Assembly: GCA_963854835.1 (NCBI GenBank)
Contig: OY978530.1
Coordinates: 17,548,733-17,612,732, forward strand
Length of the DNA stretch: 64,000 nt
Direction: 5' to 3'
From: Megamerina dolium
Lineage: Eukaryota; Arthropoda; Insecta; Diptera; Megamerinidae
The notes below the pieces were generated by a model. That model saw nothing but the letters and a program-made list of their open reading frames with translations. It ran no database searches and was not told where the DNA came from. The position numbers and the translations under genes were made by a program. Shown in pieces: positions 20,566-35,004 of the stretch (position 1 is its first letter; each line of letters starts with the position of its first letter).

Positions 20566-22641
20566 CAGTACAATCTCGATAATTCGGACACTTGCTAATC
20601 CGGATAACGCGGTAATCCGGACACCGGATTGCTTTCCATTGTTGACTCTGTAATCCGGACACCCTGCTTTTTCGCTTACCTCAATAATCCGGACATTTAC
20701 TTTTTCTTTGTCTTTTAAGCTTTTTTCTTCTGCTGTTTTTTTTTACGGGGAAGCCCCTTTTTTTATTTGAATATGTTTGAATAAGTAAACAGCCGATTTC
20801 TATGGAAAACAGGAAATGTGTTTGTTCTCAGACAGGTGCAATAAAAAGTTGAAGAAAATTGTGTTAACAAGTGGTGTTAGTTATTAAAGTTTATTACATT
20901 AAACATTAAAAATGCCACCAATAGTGAAGAAAAAACGTACTTTTTTAACAATTGACCAGAAAAAAGAAATTCTGAACAAGTTAAATAGGGGAAAGACACT
21001 TCGTCAACTGGCAGTGGAGTACAATGTAGGCAAATCTACAATTTCTGACATAAAATTAAATGGTTTAAAGATTGATAAGTAGGTCTGTGAAATGGTTTCG
21101 AATACAAAAGTCATTAATTTGTATTTATTTATGTTTTTATTCAGTTACATTGCTAAGACAGAAAGCGACCTTGGTAAACGCAAAACTATGCGATCTGCTG
21201 AATACCAACTGATGGAAGAACGTTTGTACAATTGGTTTGTAAACAGAAGGCAACAAAATGCATCAATTTCCTCTGAGATCATTAAAGAAAAAGCTAAATT
21301 ATTCTGTACCGAAATATACGGACCAAACGTTGAATTTATGGCCAGCAACGGTTGGCTTAATAATTTCCGTTCACGATATGGAATAAAATTTCTTAAAATA
21401 TCTGGCGAGAAACTATCCAACGACCCAACTGCTGTACAACCTTTCATTGAAAAACTACGCAGAAAAATTTCAGAAATGGGCATTACATATTCTCAAGTAT
21501 ATAATGCAGATGAAACCGCTTTATTTTGGAGGAAGATGCCAGAAAAAACGTTTGCGTTGCATACTGAGAAATCCGCTCCAGGACGTAAAATTGGTAAAGA
21601 AAGGGTCACCCTTATGGTTTGCTGCAATGCAACGGGAGAACATAGACTGAAATTGATGATGATCGGAAAAGCTAAAAATCCAAGGGCGTTTAAAAAAGTG
21701 AAGCTACCGTTAGAATACGCTAACACCAAAAATGCTTGGATGACTGAGCTATTGTTTAAGACCTGGTTTAAAAACTCTTTTGTCAAACAAGTAAAACGAT
21801 ACCTAAAGGAAAAAAATTTGCCATGCAAAGCACTTCTACTGCTAGACAATGCGACCTGCCACCCTCAATCGTTAGCAGACCTCGATAAGGACATATGCGT
21901 TATGTTTTTGCCACCAAACTGCACGGCTCTTATCCAGCCTATGGATCAGAATGCGATTCGAATTTTGAAAATGAATTATCGCAAAAGCTTTTTTAGAAAA
22001 CAGCCTTAGGGATTCTTTAAAGAAGTTTTCCTTGAAGGACGTTGCTTTTTTGACAGCAAACGCATGGGATACGGTGGGTGAAGGTATCCTTAAGAAATGT
22101 TTCAACAAAATTTTGTATGACGATGGATGGGATTCAGATGATGACCTCCCTCTTGCAATGTTACGCCCCAATAACTCAGCTGAAATAAATGACTTATTAG
22201 TCGAAATAGCACCAGACGTATATTTCGATGACGAGATTGATGAGTGACTGAATGACGACGCGGATAATCAAATTGAAGAAAACTCTACACTCTATATCTC
22301 TAACTCTAAAACTCTATATCTGCCTTTAACACGTGCATTAAATATGCAGAAGAGCAAGATTTCACTGCTGGCGATATTTTGAAACTAGTCAGCCTAAGAG
22401 ATATTGCACACAAGAACAAAAATGACACAAAACTTCGTCAAGAAAAAATTACAAATTTCTTTGAAAAACATTAAAAATGTGTATAAATCATAAAAAATAA
22501 AATTTTAAAATATTAAAAATATGTTGTGCTTTATTTCAGTAGTAAATTTTTCGAGCCATTCTTGTATCTCGGTAATCCGGACATTTCGATATTTCGGACA
22601 AGGCTTGGTTTTTAATTGTCCCGATTAACGAAATTATACTG
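20566..22641 (+). mobile_element. pogo/Tigger-type DNA transposon, 2076 bp
   Basis: Terminal inverted repeats are CAGTACAATCTCGATAATTCGG at the left and its imperfect complement at the right (CCGATTAACGAAATTATACTG, ending 22641). Both ends are flanked by TA (20564-20565 and 22642-22643), the target duplication of the Tc1/mariner/pogo superfamily. Subterminal copies of a TAATCCGGACA-type motif recur at both ends (20595-20690 and 22565-22600) and are candidate transposase binding sites. Confidence 0.93.
20912..22474 (+). pseudogene. pogo/Tigger-type transposase with a short intron
   Basis: Exon 1 (ATG 20912) encodes a psq/CENP-B-type helix-turn-helix (IDQKKEILNKLNRGKTLRQL). A 66-bp intron (GTAGGT at 21079, TTCAG ending 21144) joins in frame to the second HTH (CENP-B DNA-binding) and the DDE domain: YNADETALFW (first Asp), LLLLDNATCHPQ (second Asp) and IQPMDQNAIRI (third Asp), the DDD form of pogo. 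A frameshift at about 22000, followed by a stop at 22007, and further breaks near 22245-22330 separate the C-terminal tail, which ends at 22474. The catalytic residues are intact, so this copy is young compared with its BEL-3 host. Confidence 0.85.
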
Positions 22642-25440
22642 TACTCGAATTTAAAAAATAACCAACGTCTAAATAAATGTTTAAAGGGTAATACAAGGGT
22701 GAAATGTAACATATGCTAATGTCAACATAGAGTGACAGAATGTTGACGTTTTATTAACGTCACAACGCTCATTTAAAAATTAAAAGTGACTATTATTCCG
22801 GGTTCTGCCAGTAAACGGACCAAGTAAGCGTTTTGAAATGTATGTTCTGCTAGATGAAAGATCGTCAGTAACTATGTTGAATGAGACCATGATTAATGAA
22901 TTGGGACTACGAGGACTACAGAGTCAGTTAAGCCTCCAATGGTTTGGAAGGCGAGTAGCACACTAAGCCTCAGTGGTAGTTAATTTATAAGTTAGTGGAG
23001 AAGCCTCACATGCTGCGTAATGTGCATAGTGTAAGAAATTTGAACATTCAAAGTTTAACCGAATGCGACATAGGTGACTGCGACCATAAATGGCGAATAC
23101 AATTTTACTTGAACGTACAACTTTCAATTGGTCTAGACCATTGTCATCTGGGCCACACGACAAATTTAACTTGCATACGTGGGGTAATGGACCCTACCTT
23201 GCTAATACTGAGTTGCGCTGGGTAGTGTTCGGCCCAAAACGTAGCTAACTTTCAAGGAATCCAGCATGTCTTTTTGTTGGTTTGTCACCGGAGCAACAGG
23301 TAGACGATATGGTTCCCGAATATTTTCAGGACTAATCATTCGGTGTAAGAGCGCTTCCACGTGCAGAAAGCACCGCCGATATATGTCCAAAGAAACTACT
23401 GAAGGAGATAACAGTCAAGATCGCTGGTCGATTCCAAACAGGTCTATTCTGGCAAAACGATGATGTTAAGTTGACCGAGAGTTACGGAATAAAAATGCAA
23501 TGTGTTGTAATATTATACTGCAAAACACAGCCTTAACTCACAAATGTGGTATGTTCAATTTCAACATTCGACTGTTTGACACTTCAATGTCTTATCGGTA
23601 TCGAAAGAAAAATGACTCTAAACAAGGAATTCGCCACTGTCTATTGTAATATTGTCAAAGCCTATGTCCAAAAAAATATGCCCGAAAGCTGCACTCCAAT
23701 GAGGTCATATGTTCCAGTGCAAGAACGTGGTACCTTCAGCACTTCGCAATGGAAAATCCTCAGAAGCCTGGAAAGCTGCGATTCATATTTAACGCTGCCG
23801 CTATAACAGGCGGTATGTCACAAAATAACCAGCTGCTAAAAGGACCGCAGCAGTACCTACCGTTTCCGTCAATTCCATTTCATTTTAGAGAAGGTGCAGT
23901 GAGTGTGTGCGCGGACATAAAAAAGATGTTTCACTAGATCCTAATCCAGGTGCGCTCAGAGATTCTTGTGGCGGAATGGCAACCGTAGCAAGCCCCCTAC
24001 ATATACGAGATGACAGCCATGACGTTCGGTGCTGCATGCTCCCCGTGCGCACGAATTATCTCAAAACTAGAAACGCCCTGGAACATACCAGCCATAGTTC
24101 CCGTGCCATTAAAGCAATCACCGATTATCAACGACTTGATCGATAGCTTCGACTCTATCTCCCAGGCCATAATGATATCACAACAAGTTCGTCACATACA
24201 TGATGATGCTGGGTTCGAACTATGTAAATTTAGGTCGAACTCCTCGGAAGTAGTTGCAGCCTTAGGTGGCAGCTCCAATGCCATATAAATCAATAAGAAG
24301 GAGAGCTTGGCTTCCGAGAAAGTGCTTGAAATGCTTTGGTAGCCGAGCGACGACTATTTTACTTATCGCCTGGAGCTGTTCGGAGTTGACACATCGATGA
24401 TGCAAGGGAAGCGTCCACCTACAAAAAGAGAACTGATGAGTATTGTCATGTCCATCTTCGACCCGTTGAGATTCTTTTGCCACTTCACCACCTAAGTCAA
24501 ATTGATTCTACGCTAGCTCTGGAAGCAAAAAGTGCGATGGGATGAATAGAATACCCGAAATTCTCAATGTGACCAAAGTCATCAATTGGAGATGGGTGCT
24601 AACAAGTGAGAAACACCGATGACGCCTACCAACACAAACAAAGGAAGAGCTTTGCCCAAAATTTATGGTTTTACCCGTGAGTAAGACCTTTATTGACTTT
24701 AAACGATTTTCCTCTTTCACCATATTGAGAATGGTCGTCGTGTAGATAAATAGATTTATCAACAAATGCCGAATTAAGGAGAACACCAATACGTTGGAGG
24801 ACTGACAGCTGGAGAACTGAACGTGGCAGAACAGTCTCTATGTCGACTAGCCCAACGTGAATCATTCGACAACGAGATAATGCAGCTTTAAACAAATAAT
24901 ATATTGCCGTGAGACAACGCCTTATATACACTTGCGTTATACATTGATGATGAGGGAATCCTACGCGTAAATGAACGCCCAGATGCAGACAGGTGGTTAC
25001 CATATGATTGAAGCGTCTAATCATTCTGCCATTCGACCACGCCTTCTCGAAACTCGTAGTTGCCCACGAACACCATAAAATGATACACCAGAATATATAA
25101 GCTACGATCTGGAACATTCGCTGCAAATATTGGATTATAAATATCAGAAGAGTTCTACGTAATGTTATCGCCAAGAAGCAAGAAGCGATGGGTGGCACTA
25201 TTTACGTGCCTTACAGAGCGTGCTACCCATCTGGAAGTAGCATACGATCTGCCTACAGACGCTTGCATCCTAGCTATGCACAATTTTATGTATCGTCGTT
25301 ATTCGCTCTGATAACGGTAAAAACTTTATTGATGTTAAAGGAGAGATAAATGAAGTATTCGATTGTCGCTGAAATGTTCGATTGTCAGGCATTACAGAAC
25401 GAATTATCCTCGAAGAGTATTGAATGGATATTCAATTGAC
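22642..25440 (+). pseudogene. BEL-3 gag tail, protease, RT and integrase remnants
   Basis: After the pogo element the gag resumes briefly. A zinc-knuckle remnant (KCN..C) and the protease motif YVLLDERSSVTML lie near 22840-22880. RT pieces include KPGKLRFIFNAAA and SVCADIKKMFH at about 23760-23937. Integrase fragments (LTERATHLEVAYDLP at about 25208; ALQNELSSK and IEWIFN at about 25390-25440) close the region. Stops and frameshifts are frequent throughout, so this is an old copy and no part is functional. Confidence 0.7.
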
Positions 25441-25445
25441 CGGCA

Positions 25446-25542
25446 AATAAATAAAGAGATTAAAAAATAAAGAGATTAAAAACAAATTCAAATCATATCT
25501 TTAATTACTGACAATAGTGGGAGATTAAGTTAAAAAACAATA

Positions 25543-25576
<34 letters not shown>

Positions 25577-25769
25577 AAAAGTCAAAAAAATCAATAATAA
25601 AAGAATTCAAACTTAATTTAAAAAAAATGTTTAATCTATTTGCTAACGAGGATCTTAAAATTATAGAGAAAAAAAATAATAGAAAAATACATTAAAATAA
25701 CAAAATTCAAAGCAATTCAAAAAAGAATGGTAAAAAAAAGTTCTTATATAATACAAGCCGCTAGGACTC
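25446..25769 (-). other. BEL-Z copy A A+T-rich tail
   Basis: This is an extremely A-rich, near-homopolymeric stretch (on plus) with the landmark GACAATAGTGGGAGATTAAG. A recognisable counterpart lies in copy B at about 58880-59260. It is non-coding and lies between the zinc-knuckle ORF and the lost 3' LTR. Confidence 0.65.
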
Positions 25770-26181
25770 AGATTGTAATGTCGTTGTCTTCATGCAAGCA
25801 CATGGCTGTGCTGCGGGTTCCTGTCGAGGGGCAATAATATGTTCCCTTTTTTTCTACGCTTTTTTTTTGCCTTGGCCCTTTTGTCTCCTCGTGAAGCACC
25901 GTATATTGTTTCTTTGCATAATGGCGACACCTAGACGATATTCGGCATTGGACGACATGGTGGCTGTATGCTAAGCAGTTGAGGCAACAGCATCATCTTG
26001 CCACAATCTCGTACCTTTTCACCACAGACATCGCGATGAATCGCAAGCATGCGTGTAATGGAAGGGCTCGTCGGTATAACCGGCATCTAGAACGACGTCC
26101 TCTATGACGGTCGTTCTCTTCTTCTGTGCTAGGAGTGCGGATTAGACTGTATCGAGCCGATCTTCGGCGGTTCGGAGACAT
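25770..26181 (-). pseudogene. BEL-Z downstream zinc-knuckle ORF, copy A
   Basis: Read on minus from ATG 26181, the product begins MSPNRRRSARYSLIRTPS, a basic leader. A mutated first knuckle follows (CRLYRRALPLHAC, with Tyr for the second Cys), then FIAMSVVKRYEIVAR and an in-frame stop. The reading continues with CCCLNCLAYSHHVVQC, a classical CX2CX4HX4C knuckle, and a tail with frameshifts. It matches the better preserved copy at 59273-59844. The order of motifs is that of a BEL nucleocapsid, yet it lies downstream of integrase. I infer that it belongs to the element because both copies have it in the same position. Confidence 0.65.
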
Positions 26182-26319
26182 TATGTGTTTTTGGAGGGGA
26201 AAAAAAACAAGAAAAACAAAAAATTAGTAATTGCAGTCATCTTGTACAGTACGCTCAATGAAAGCGAGAGAAAGAAGGAATGCCGCAGTAAGTGATTAGG
26301 GCAGTGCTACAAGTTTAAA

Positions 26320-29300
26320 ACCGGCCTAGTAAGAACGCCTTTGGAGGTTCGAACATCATCCACCCAGTTTTGTGCACGCAGCCCAACCTCCACTCATTTG
26401 GCTGTAAATTCTCCTTGCGTATTTCAACTAGATCCCTTACACAAATGTCCTTTTGCGAATATTTCTAATTTGTGCGCTTGTGTAACTCCTTCAAATACTC
26501 GTCCTTCCATCGTAGACAGTAGGACTGGTAGATAATTTTAAGTTGTTGCCACCAATTAACAACGCTCAAAGATTGATCAGATACATCAATCTCAGCGTGC
26601 GTCAACATCGCCGAATCGATCAAGAAATGACCAAGAGTAAGAGGAGTTAAGTCTGATGGATTGTCAGACATAGGGCTCAACGGTCTCGAACTGAGGCATG
26701 CTTCGATACGTAATAACAACGTACTGAACTCCTCCTGAAATTCTGACCGTGAGGAAGTTGCTTTAAATGGGCTTTGGAGCTTTTTACGCCTGCTTCCCAG
26801 AGACCACCCATGTGCGGAGCACCAGAGGGAATAAAACTAAATTCTGCATTTTGATGGCTTTGAGAGGCTTCGACAGTGTCACGAACTTGGCGTAGAAAAT
26901 TTCCTCCTTTAGCTCGTAGAGCTCGAGAGGCGCCAACAAAGGACATTCCGTTGTCCGAAAATATATGGGCTGGACAGCCACGACATGAGAAGAATCGCAA
27001 AATGCTGCGAGAAACATAGGTGTTGTCATATCACTTGTTGCCTCGAAGTGAATGGCCTTCATTGCGAAGCACACAAAGACACAGACATACCCCTTTGTGA
27101 AACGACATGCCCGACCTGTATACGCCTTTATGTTAAAGGGGCCGGAAAAGTCAAAATCGGTCGTTGCAAACGGGAGTGAAAAAGTGTTGCGTTAGGGCGG
27201 TAATGCTGCCATTATTTAAATGTACTGATTGTGCTCTTCGTAGTTGCAGTTTGCAGTTGCGCACCGTCATTTTTACTAAGTTTTTCAACTTAGCGACCAA
27301 AATTCCATGCGTAAGAGATGCAGAAGCAGTTGGTTGGAGCTGTGAATCGAAATCACATGGATAAATTTTACCAACAATTGAGTAAAGCGTCCAGAATTCG
27401 GGAGAAGAATGGGAAACCTTTCTCTGTAAGAGAGAGCAGGGGAGTGTGCTAAACGCCCGTTAACGCACATCACGCCCTGTGAATCCAAAAATGGATTGAA
27501 TGATAGTATATTACTCTTACTCGAGATCGGGAGTTTCTTAAGTAAATCCGCATATTCCTGAGAAATGGCGCATTTGACACAATCTTAAAAATCTGTTACG
27601 CATGAAAACTATATCTTAAGTGGAGGTAAACGCGTTTCGTGTTCGTCATGCAACCTTAAACACCGCAAGATATATGATATGACACGGAATGGCACTCACA
27701 CCCACATCTAGTGCTGTAGTTGGCCAATATTGTCGTTGCATCTTTACCCATCTAGGGCCGTGCACCCACAACTCATTATCTGCCAGTTCCTTCGCGTAGG
27801 TTCAGCGAGTAGCCACATCAGCTGGGTTGTCGGAGGAACTCACATGGTGCCAATTAGAGTCACCAATTTTCTCTATTATCGAAGAGACTCGATTTGCCAC
27901 GAATGTGGTCCAATGGCATGGAGGCTTTTGCAACCACGAGAGAACGATCGTTGAGTCGGTCCATGCGAGCAAGGTATACGTTGGCACTTGGAGTTGCGGC
28001 ATCAGTGAAACGAACATCTGAGCAAGTAAATGCGCTCCGCAAAGCTCTAATCGGGGTAAAGAGAGAGAATTTTTGCTGTTAGCAAATCGGTATGTATTTT
28101 GCCCGTAGGGCTTTCCATACGCACTTTTGCTGCGCACTGTTGCTGCGTAGGCTTTCTCTGACGCATCGCAAAAGCCATGAAATTGCACGGTACTGACTGG
28201 AACACATTGTTCGAAACGAGGGATCCTAATGGAAGTCAGATTAGGATAATCCGATGAAAAATTTTGCCATTTGTGAAGCGTGAGTGATTGACTCGTCCCA
28301 ACTAGTATTATCGAGCCACAACTGCTGCGTTAACAATTTTGCAAATACATGCAAATACAATTTTTGGAGCTAACCATCCAGCAGGACCAAATATTTTCGC
28401 AGTGATGGAAAGTACTTGACGTTTAGTGTACGACACTTTGTTTGGAAGGGGCCCAGGTGTAAAAAAGAAGCAATCAGAACCGGCGTTCCAACGGAGCTCA
28501 AGGGTTTTCGCGGTACTTGCATCTGAGATATTCAAAAACTCTGCATCTAGACGATTATCAGAGGGCAAGCCTTCAAGGACCCGGTGGTGATTCGATGTCC
28601 GCTTTCTCAAGGAAAATACTGCGGTAGGTAGTACCGACATGAGTTGGTCACGAGCTAGGATAGCATCGTTAAACGTGTGAGCTCCCGCAAGTACATCGTC
28701 TACATATAAGAGTGTCGAAGGATATGGGAAGCGATAGGGTTAGCTATTTCAATTTCTTGTGCGAGTTGCAATAACATTTTAATTGCTAAGTACGGCACAC
28801 AGTTAATACCAAATGCCACAGTATGCAATTCCAAACTTTTAACATTTTCCATTGGTGTTCTGCGAAAAAAAATTCCTTGAAACCCCATGTGGGCAAGATG
28901 AACGAGAATCTGCCGATACATATTCTCAATGTCGGCAATAAACACAAACTGATAGAATCGCCATCTTAGAAGTAAAACCATCAGGTCTGTTTAAAGTATG
29001 AGTCTTGGATAAAGGACATCATTCCCACTTTTGCCAGTAGAAGTACGGCAGGAGGCGTTAAATACCACGCGGAGTTTAGTAGTCGTGATGTCAAATTTCA
29101 AGACAGCGTGGTGAGGGAGGTAATAATGCAACGAGTTGGGTTCCGTAGAAGCGCTTGCTTCGATTTGCTTCATGTATCCCAATTCGACATATTCCAGTAT
29201 GACGGTGTCATAAAAAATAAAAAAAAATAAATATGTGGCACTTAAAGCCCCGAAGGGCTCATTGGCTGAGCTTCTCTTCAATTACTGTTGTGCGTGTTAA

Positions 29301-29750
29301 ATTTTAGACAGTATTAGAAGGGACCTACTTATTTTAGCCGGTTCCGAACGGCAGAACCATGGTGACATTACTTTTTCTGAGCTTTGTCACAGAGTTCTTT
29401 TAGAAGCTTTTCATGGCAAGTTGTTACTGTCGGAAGAATTGCCAATTGCTTGCCGACAGGTGGGTACCGTTCGAAAGAAAAATCTTTACGATATTAAATT
29501 TATTATGCATGATCCGGGGATTGAACCACGACCTACAGATCAGAAGGCCAACACACTAACCACTGAGCCACGGCACCGACGGTGTCATACTCAACCTTAA
29601 ATTGAAGAGTCTTAAGTAGGCGCGCTTCATTTCGGAAGAATTGTGCATGTGGGTAATTGCCTCTTAAATGGTAACGATACCACGAATTTGCCTTCTTGAT
29701 TCCGAAATGTTGTCTTTTTAAAGTACCCCTCACAGTTACAAATCGTGAGG
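26320..29750 (-). pseudogene. BEL-Z copy A pol: RT, RNase H, integrase
   Basis: In minus order: RT N-terminal part (29733-29590), SINE, RT (29281-28991; KLRVVFNASCRTSTGKSGND), palm (FIADIENMYRQ at about 28935), a VDD box frameshifted near 28700, and RT thumb (KIFGPAGWLAPK at about 28380). RNase H follows ([25 protein letters not shown] at 28188-27802), then the connection region. Integrase comes last (27074-26465): IFSDNGMSFVGA, PHMGGLWEAGVKS, SRPLSPMSD. At least six frameshifts and several stops occur. Compared with copy B the RNase H catalytic Asp (WTDS) is still present here. Confidence 0.85.
29213..29577 (-). mobile_element. tRNA-derived SINE, copy 2
   Basis: On minus the head reads GTGCCGTGGCTCAGTGGTTA (A box), with B box GGTTCAATCCC, then the same body as copies 1 and 3 to a T/A-rich tail at 29213. 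GACGGTGTCATA flanks it at 29201-29212 and 29578-29589, a 12-bp target-site duplication. It lies within the RT of BEL-Z copy A, and the RT frames on the two sides belong together. Confidence 0.93.
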
Positions 29751-29780
29751 TGTCTTCCGATTAGTTTTTGGGACTTCCTC

Positions 29781-30000
29781 TAGGTTAGGTTAGGTTATGT
29801 GGGTGCCCTCTCTCTGAGAGGACACACTTAGACCAGAAAGGCCCATTGTAATACCACCGAGCTTCAAAAAATGGCTAGCAATTGTTCTTTCAAAGAGACG
29901 AAGCCTTCCGTTGAGAGAGTGATGTATATGATTGCACTTGATCGAGAGCTGGGATATTGGTAAGGCTATAATCCAAGCAATTCGTAGAATTACCACATCG
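29781..30000 (+). other. GGTTAGG-led repeat of unknown type
   Basis: The stretch opens TAGGTTAGGTTAGGTTATG and continues with GGTGCCCTCTCT and ACACACTTAGACCAGAAAGGCCC. A similar GGTTAGG-led sequence, followed by CTCACTTAGACTATT-like text, is in my memory a common dispersed repeat of higher flies. I cannot name a family or verify its ends here. There is no ORF of note. Confidence 0.4.
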
Positions 30001-30515
30001 GGAAATGATATAGCGCTTATGATCGCTTGAATTTAAAAATCGAAATGATCTACTTAAACGGATAAAATGCCAAAACGAACTGTTAGGAAAATGTATGTAA
30101 GCAAATCCTAATAAGCGACGTAGTCTTCTTGGGGTTGGGAACGTATACTATCACCAGTATAAAAAACGGACAACTTTTGGTTAGAAATTGGGAAAAAAGA
30201 CTTGAAGTATATACTATTAATTATAGTATTATGTCGATTCACGCAGTTTTGAAACTATTTATGTAATGAAAAACTAATATTGTTGCCTTGCGCTATTTAT
30301 GTGTGGGTGTGAGAATGAGCGCAATACACAGTATACACCAAGCAAATAAAGTAAGAGGGAAATTGATGTAATTCGTAGAATTACAAAGAACAAGCGTGAG
30401 AGTAAGTGCTGATGTTATAAAATTGTGAACGAAAAAGTGTTTCTATGCACCAGTGCCAAATTGTATATAAAATATCACCTTACAGTCGCCTGGGGCCGAC
30501 CAAATTATTTCCTGC
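30001..30515. other. Non-coding, unassigned
   Basis: A+T-rich sequence with no homology I can recognise. It separates the GGTTAGG-led repeat from the next (AT)n tract. Confidence 0.4.
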
Positions 30516-31489
<974 letters not shown>

Positions 31490-33470
31490 TTGTTTGTGTG
31501 CGCAGCACGTTTAAATCTAGTTCGCACTGTTTAGAAGCCTTAGGAGGTCGCTGACATTTATTTCCGCCAACTCCTCAGTGTTATTGAAGAGTGGTTTACC
31601 TAGGGTGTTCATTATCTGCTTCCAAAGGGCAGGGCATTTACAAAGGAAGTGGAAAACCGTTTCCTTTTCTTCCACTTGGTTACAACTGCGTCAGAAATCC
31701 TTATGGGATTTATGTTTAGGATTGTATGTAGGCCATAGTGACCTACTAGTCTTACATTTCGTAAGATTTTCCACCTACAATCCGCTATTTGTAGATCTTT
31801 TATATTGATAGCTCTTTTAGCTACACTCAGCGGTATGAACATCGGTTCTGCAAGAGCCTCTTGCATGGCAGATCCCTTTCTTGCCAGTTCGCCGGCTTTT
31901 TGAATGTATTGAGACTCCTTCTACTTTGTTCCACTATTAAGGAGGATATGACTGCTGAGTTCGAGGCCTGAATTGCAGTTTGGCTGTCCGATGGTATAGC
32001 TTGAATCTGAAGTCTGCGATTAGTATCCTACAAGCTTCCCCAATTGCAAACACTTCCGCCTGGAATACGCTTGACAGGTTAGGGAGGCGCACAGACTTGT
32101 CCACTTCAATCTCTCGGAATATATTCCTGCCCCTACGCCGCAATCCATTTTGGAGCCGTCCGTGTAGATTGTGGTGTCGAAGCTGTTTAACAGACATCCT
32201 TAGTCCAATCCTTCCTCGAAGGAAAAACTACTATGAAGCTTCTATTGAAAATCATCTTCGGGATGATGTAGCCTGTCCTATCAGACGCATATTGTGTTTT
32301 CCTTGTTAGTATGCATCCATGTCCATAAGTTCTCTACTTCCAGTGACCCGCTTCATTTACCCACACTGGGGTCATTTTTGCCGTTTTCTTAATGTATAGA
32401 TCAATAGGGAGCATGTGTGTCAGAACGTTAAGAGCATCCCCGGGTCACGACTTTATAGCTCCGACTACCGCTGCATATGCTGACCTTTGTATACTGCTAA
32501 GTTTATTAATGGTGTAGGCCTTATTCAAAGCTTTCTACCAAGCAACCGAGTCATACGATAAAATTGGAATTGTACAACCGCTTTGTACATCCATAAAGTA
32601 AGTTTTGGTTTTATAACCCGTTTCCTTCCAATTACTCTTTTGCAGGTATAGAGGGCAATCCAAGCCTTCTTTACCCGGTTTTCAGTATTTAACCTCCAGC
32701 TAAGCTTGGAGTCCAAAATAACCCCCAAGTATTTGGAAGAAAGAGCTAAGGTTTAATGGTTTAATTTAGGCAAGTCAAATTTGGGTATTTTGATTCTGAG
32801 GTGAAAAGCATCAGTTCTGTTTTATCCGAGTTCAACTTTAGGCCACACCTGATAGCCCAAGACCTGAGCTCGTCTAACGCCCATTGCGTGATTCCACTGA
32901 TGGTGCTAGGGCACAGTTCTGACGCCATTAACACCACATCATCGGCATACGCCACCACTTTGACACATCCTCTATTCAGTTGTATTAGGATGTTGTTTAT
33001 TACGCGTCTTTAATACGAAAGAGGTTAGACTGATGGGTCTAAAATCCTTCGCTGATTCCTCCTGTCCTCTTTTGCCAACCTTTGGTATGAAGATCACCCT
33101 TATTAGCCTCCAGCTTGTAAGTACATATTTCAGGTTCAGACACGCTTTGAAGATTCGCACCAGCCATGGGAGTACACAGTCCAATGCAACCTGCAACATT
33201 TTGGGCATGATCCCATCCGGACCTGGTGACTTCAAGGGTAAAAAACTTTTAATTCATACTTCATACGGTCATACTACTTCCGCTTTCGTGTTGATTGCAT
33301 CCCGGAAAATGTGTTTATGAGTAATTCTACGGATTTTTCTGCCGTTTCCGCACAAGTTCCATTTTGGTTTCTAATCCAAGAAGCACTTGAATGGTCTTTG
33401 GATAGGATACGGCTCAGTCTCGCTGAATCTTTGGTAGATTCAATGGGCGTTTCCATCCTACTCATGTAAC
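31490..33470 (-). pseudogene. LOA-like LINE fragment: RT and RNase H
   Basis: Minus-strand pieces in order: the pre-RT region (MKDSARL-like text at about 33430), RT palm (KSPGPDGIMPKMLQ at 33230), DFRPISLTSFVLK at 33050, the YADD box (MVAYADDVVLMAS at 32950) and thumb (LKLNSDKTELMLF). After RT comes an RNase H start (YTDGSKMDCGVGAG, split between frames, about 32170). A C-terminal cysteine-rich end follows (CNQVEEKETVFHFLCKCPAL at about 31680). RT plus RNase H is the I/LOA arrangement. It is 5' truncated at about 33470 and has many frameshifts. The RT most resembles the element at 47410-51430. Confidence 0.82.
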
Positions 33471-34611
<1,141 letters not shown>

Positions 34612-35004
34612 CGAATGCCAACAAAAAGAAAGAGGCGATAACCAGAACAAGCCAACGAGAAAGAAAGAGAAGAATCTAGATAAAGGAAGATTCTGGAGTG
34701 TTGCCACAGAGTATAAATAGTGCCAGTTGGTGACAAATTAAATCAATAGAGTTCCGAAAGTGATCGCGAACGTATTATTACAGTATCAGAGGCAAATGTT
34801 GCAAATACATTAAAGAGTTATTGTAAATAGTTCATTGTAAATAGAGTTGATTAAAATAAATTGTTGCTGTATATAGTTGTACAAAATAAGTGTTGCAATT
34901 ATTATTAACAGAATCCAGTGATCCAACAATGTTGATTCAAATATAATTAAACGTTCACAAAATAAAAACGTAACAATTGGTGTCAGAAGTGGGATTCTGT
35001 TAAG

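Larger units (their letters stand above)
19900..25445 (+). mobile_element. Decayed BEL/Pao element BEL-3, split by a pogo transposon
   Basis: Scattered BEL protein matches occur in the right order: a gag core (DMPEFSGQSEDWPVFY), a zinc knuckle, a protease (VLLDERSSVTM), RT pieces, and an integrase fragment ending at about 25440. Many stops and frameshifts separate them. A tract at about 19900-20030 beginning TGTTGCCAG may be the remaining 5' LTR. The gag is interrupted at 20566-22641 by a pogo element. The 3' end is lost where BEL-Z copy A begins. It belongs to the same BEL lineage as the remnant at 51431-53603. Confidence 0.7.
25446..29760 (-). mobile_element. BEL-Z retrotransposon copy A, truncated at both ends
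   Basis: On minus, it starts within RT at about 29750 and continues through RNase H and integrase to a separate zinc-knuckle ORF (26181-25770) and an A+T-rich tail (25446-25770). It is strikingly similar to copy B at 58337-62990, including the A+T-rich tail. LTRs, gag and protease are absent. A SINE interrupts RT at 29213-29577. Confidence 0.85.

Noticed and set aside
29781..29800. Telomeric repeat
   Set aside because: GGTTAGGTTAGG resembles TTAGG, but only three units occur, dipterans lack the TTAGG telomere, and the flanks look like a dispersed repeat.
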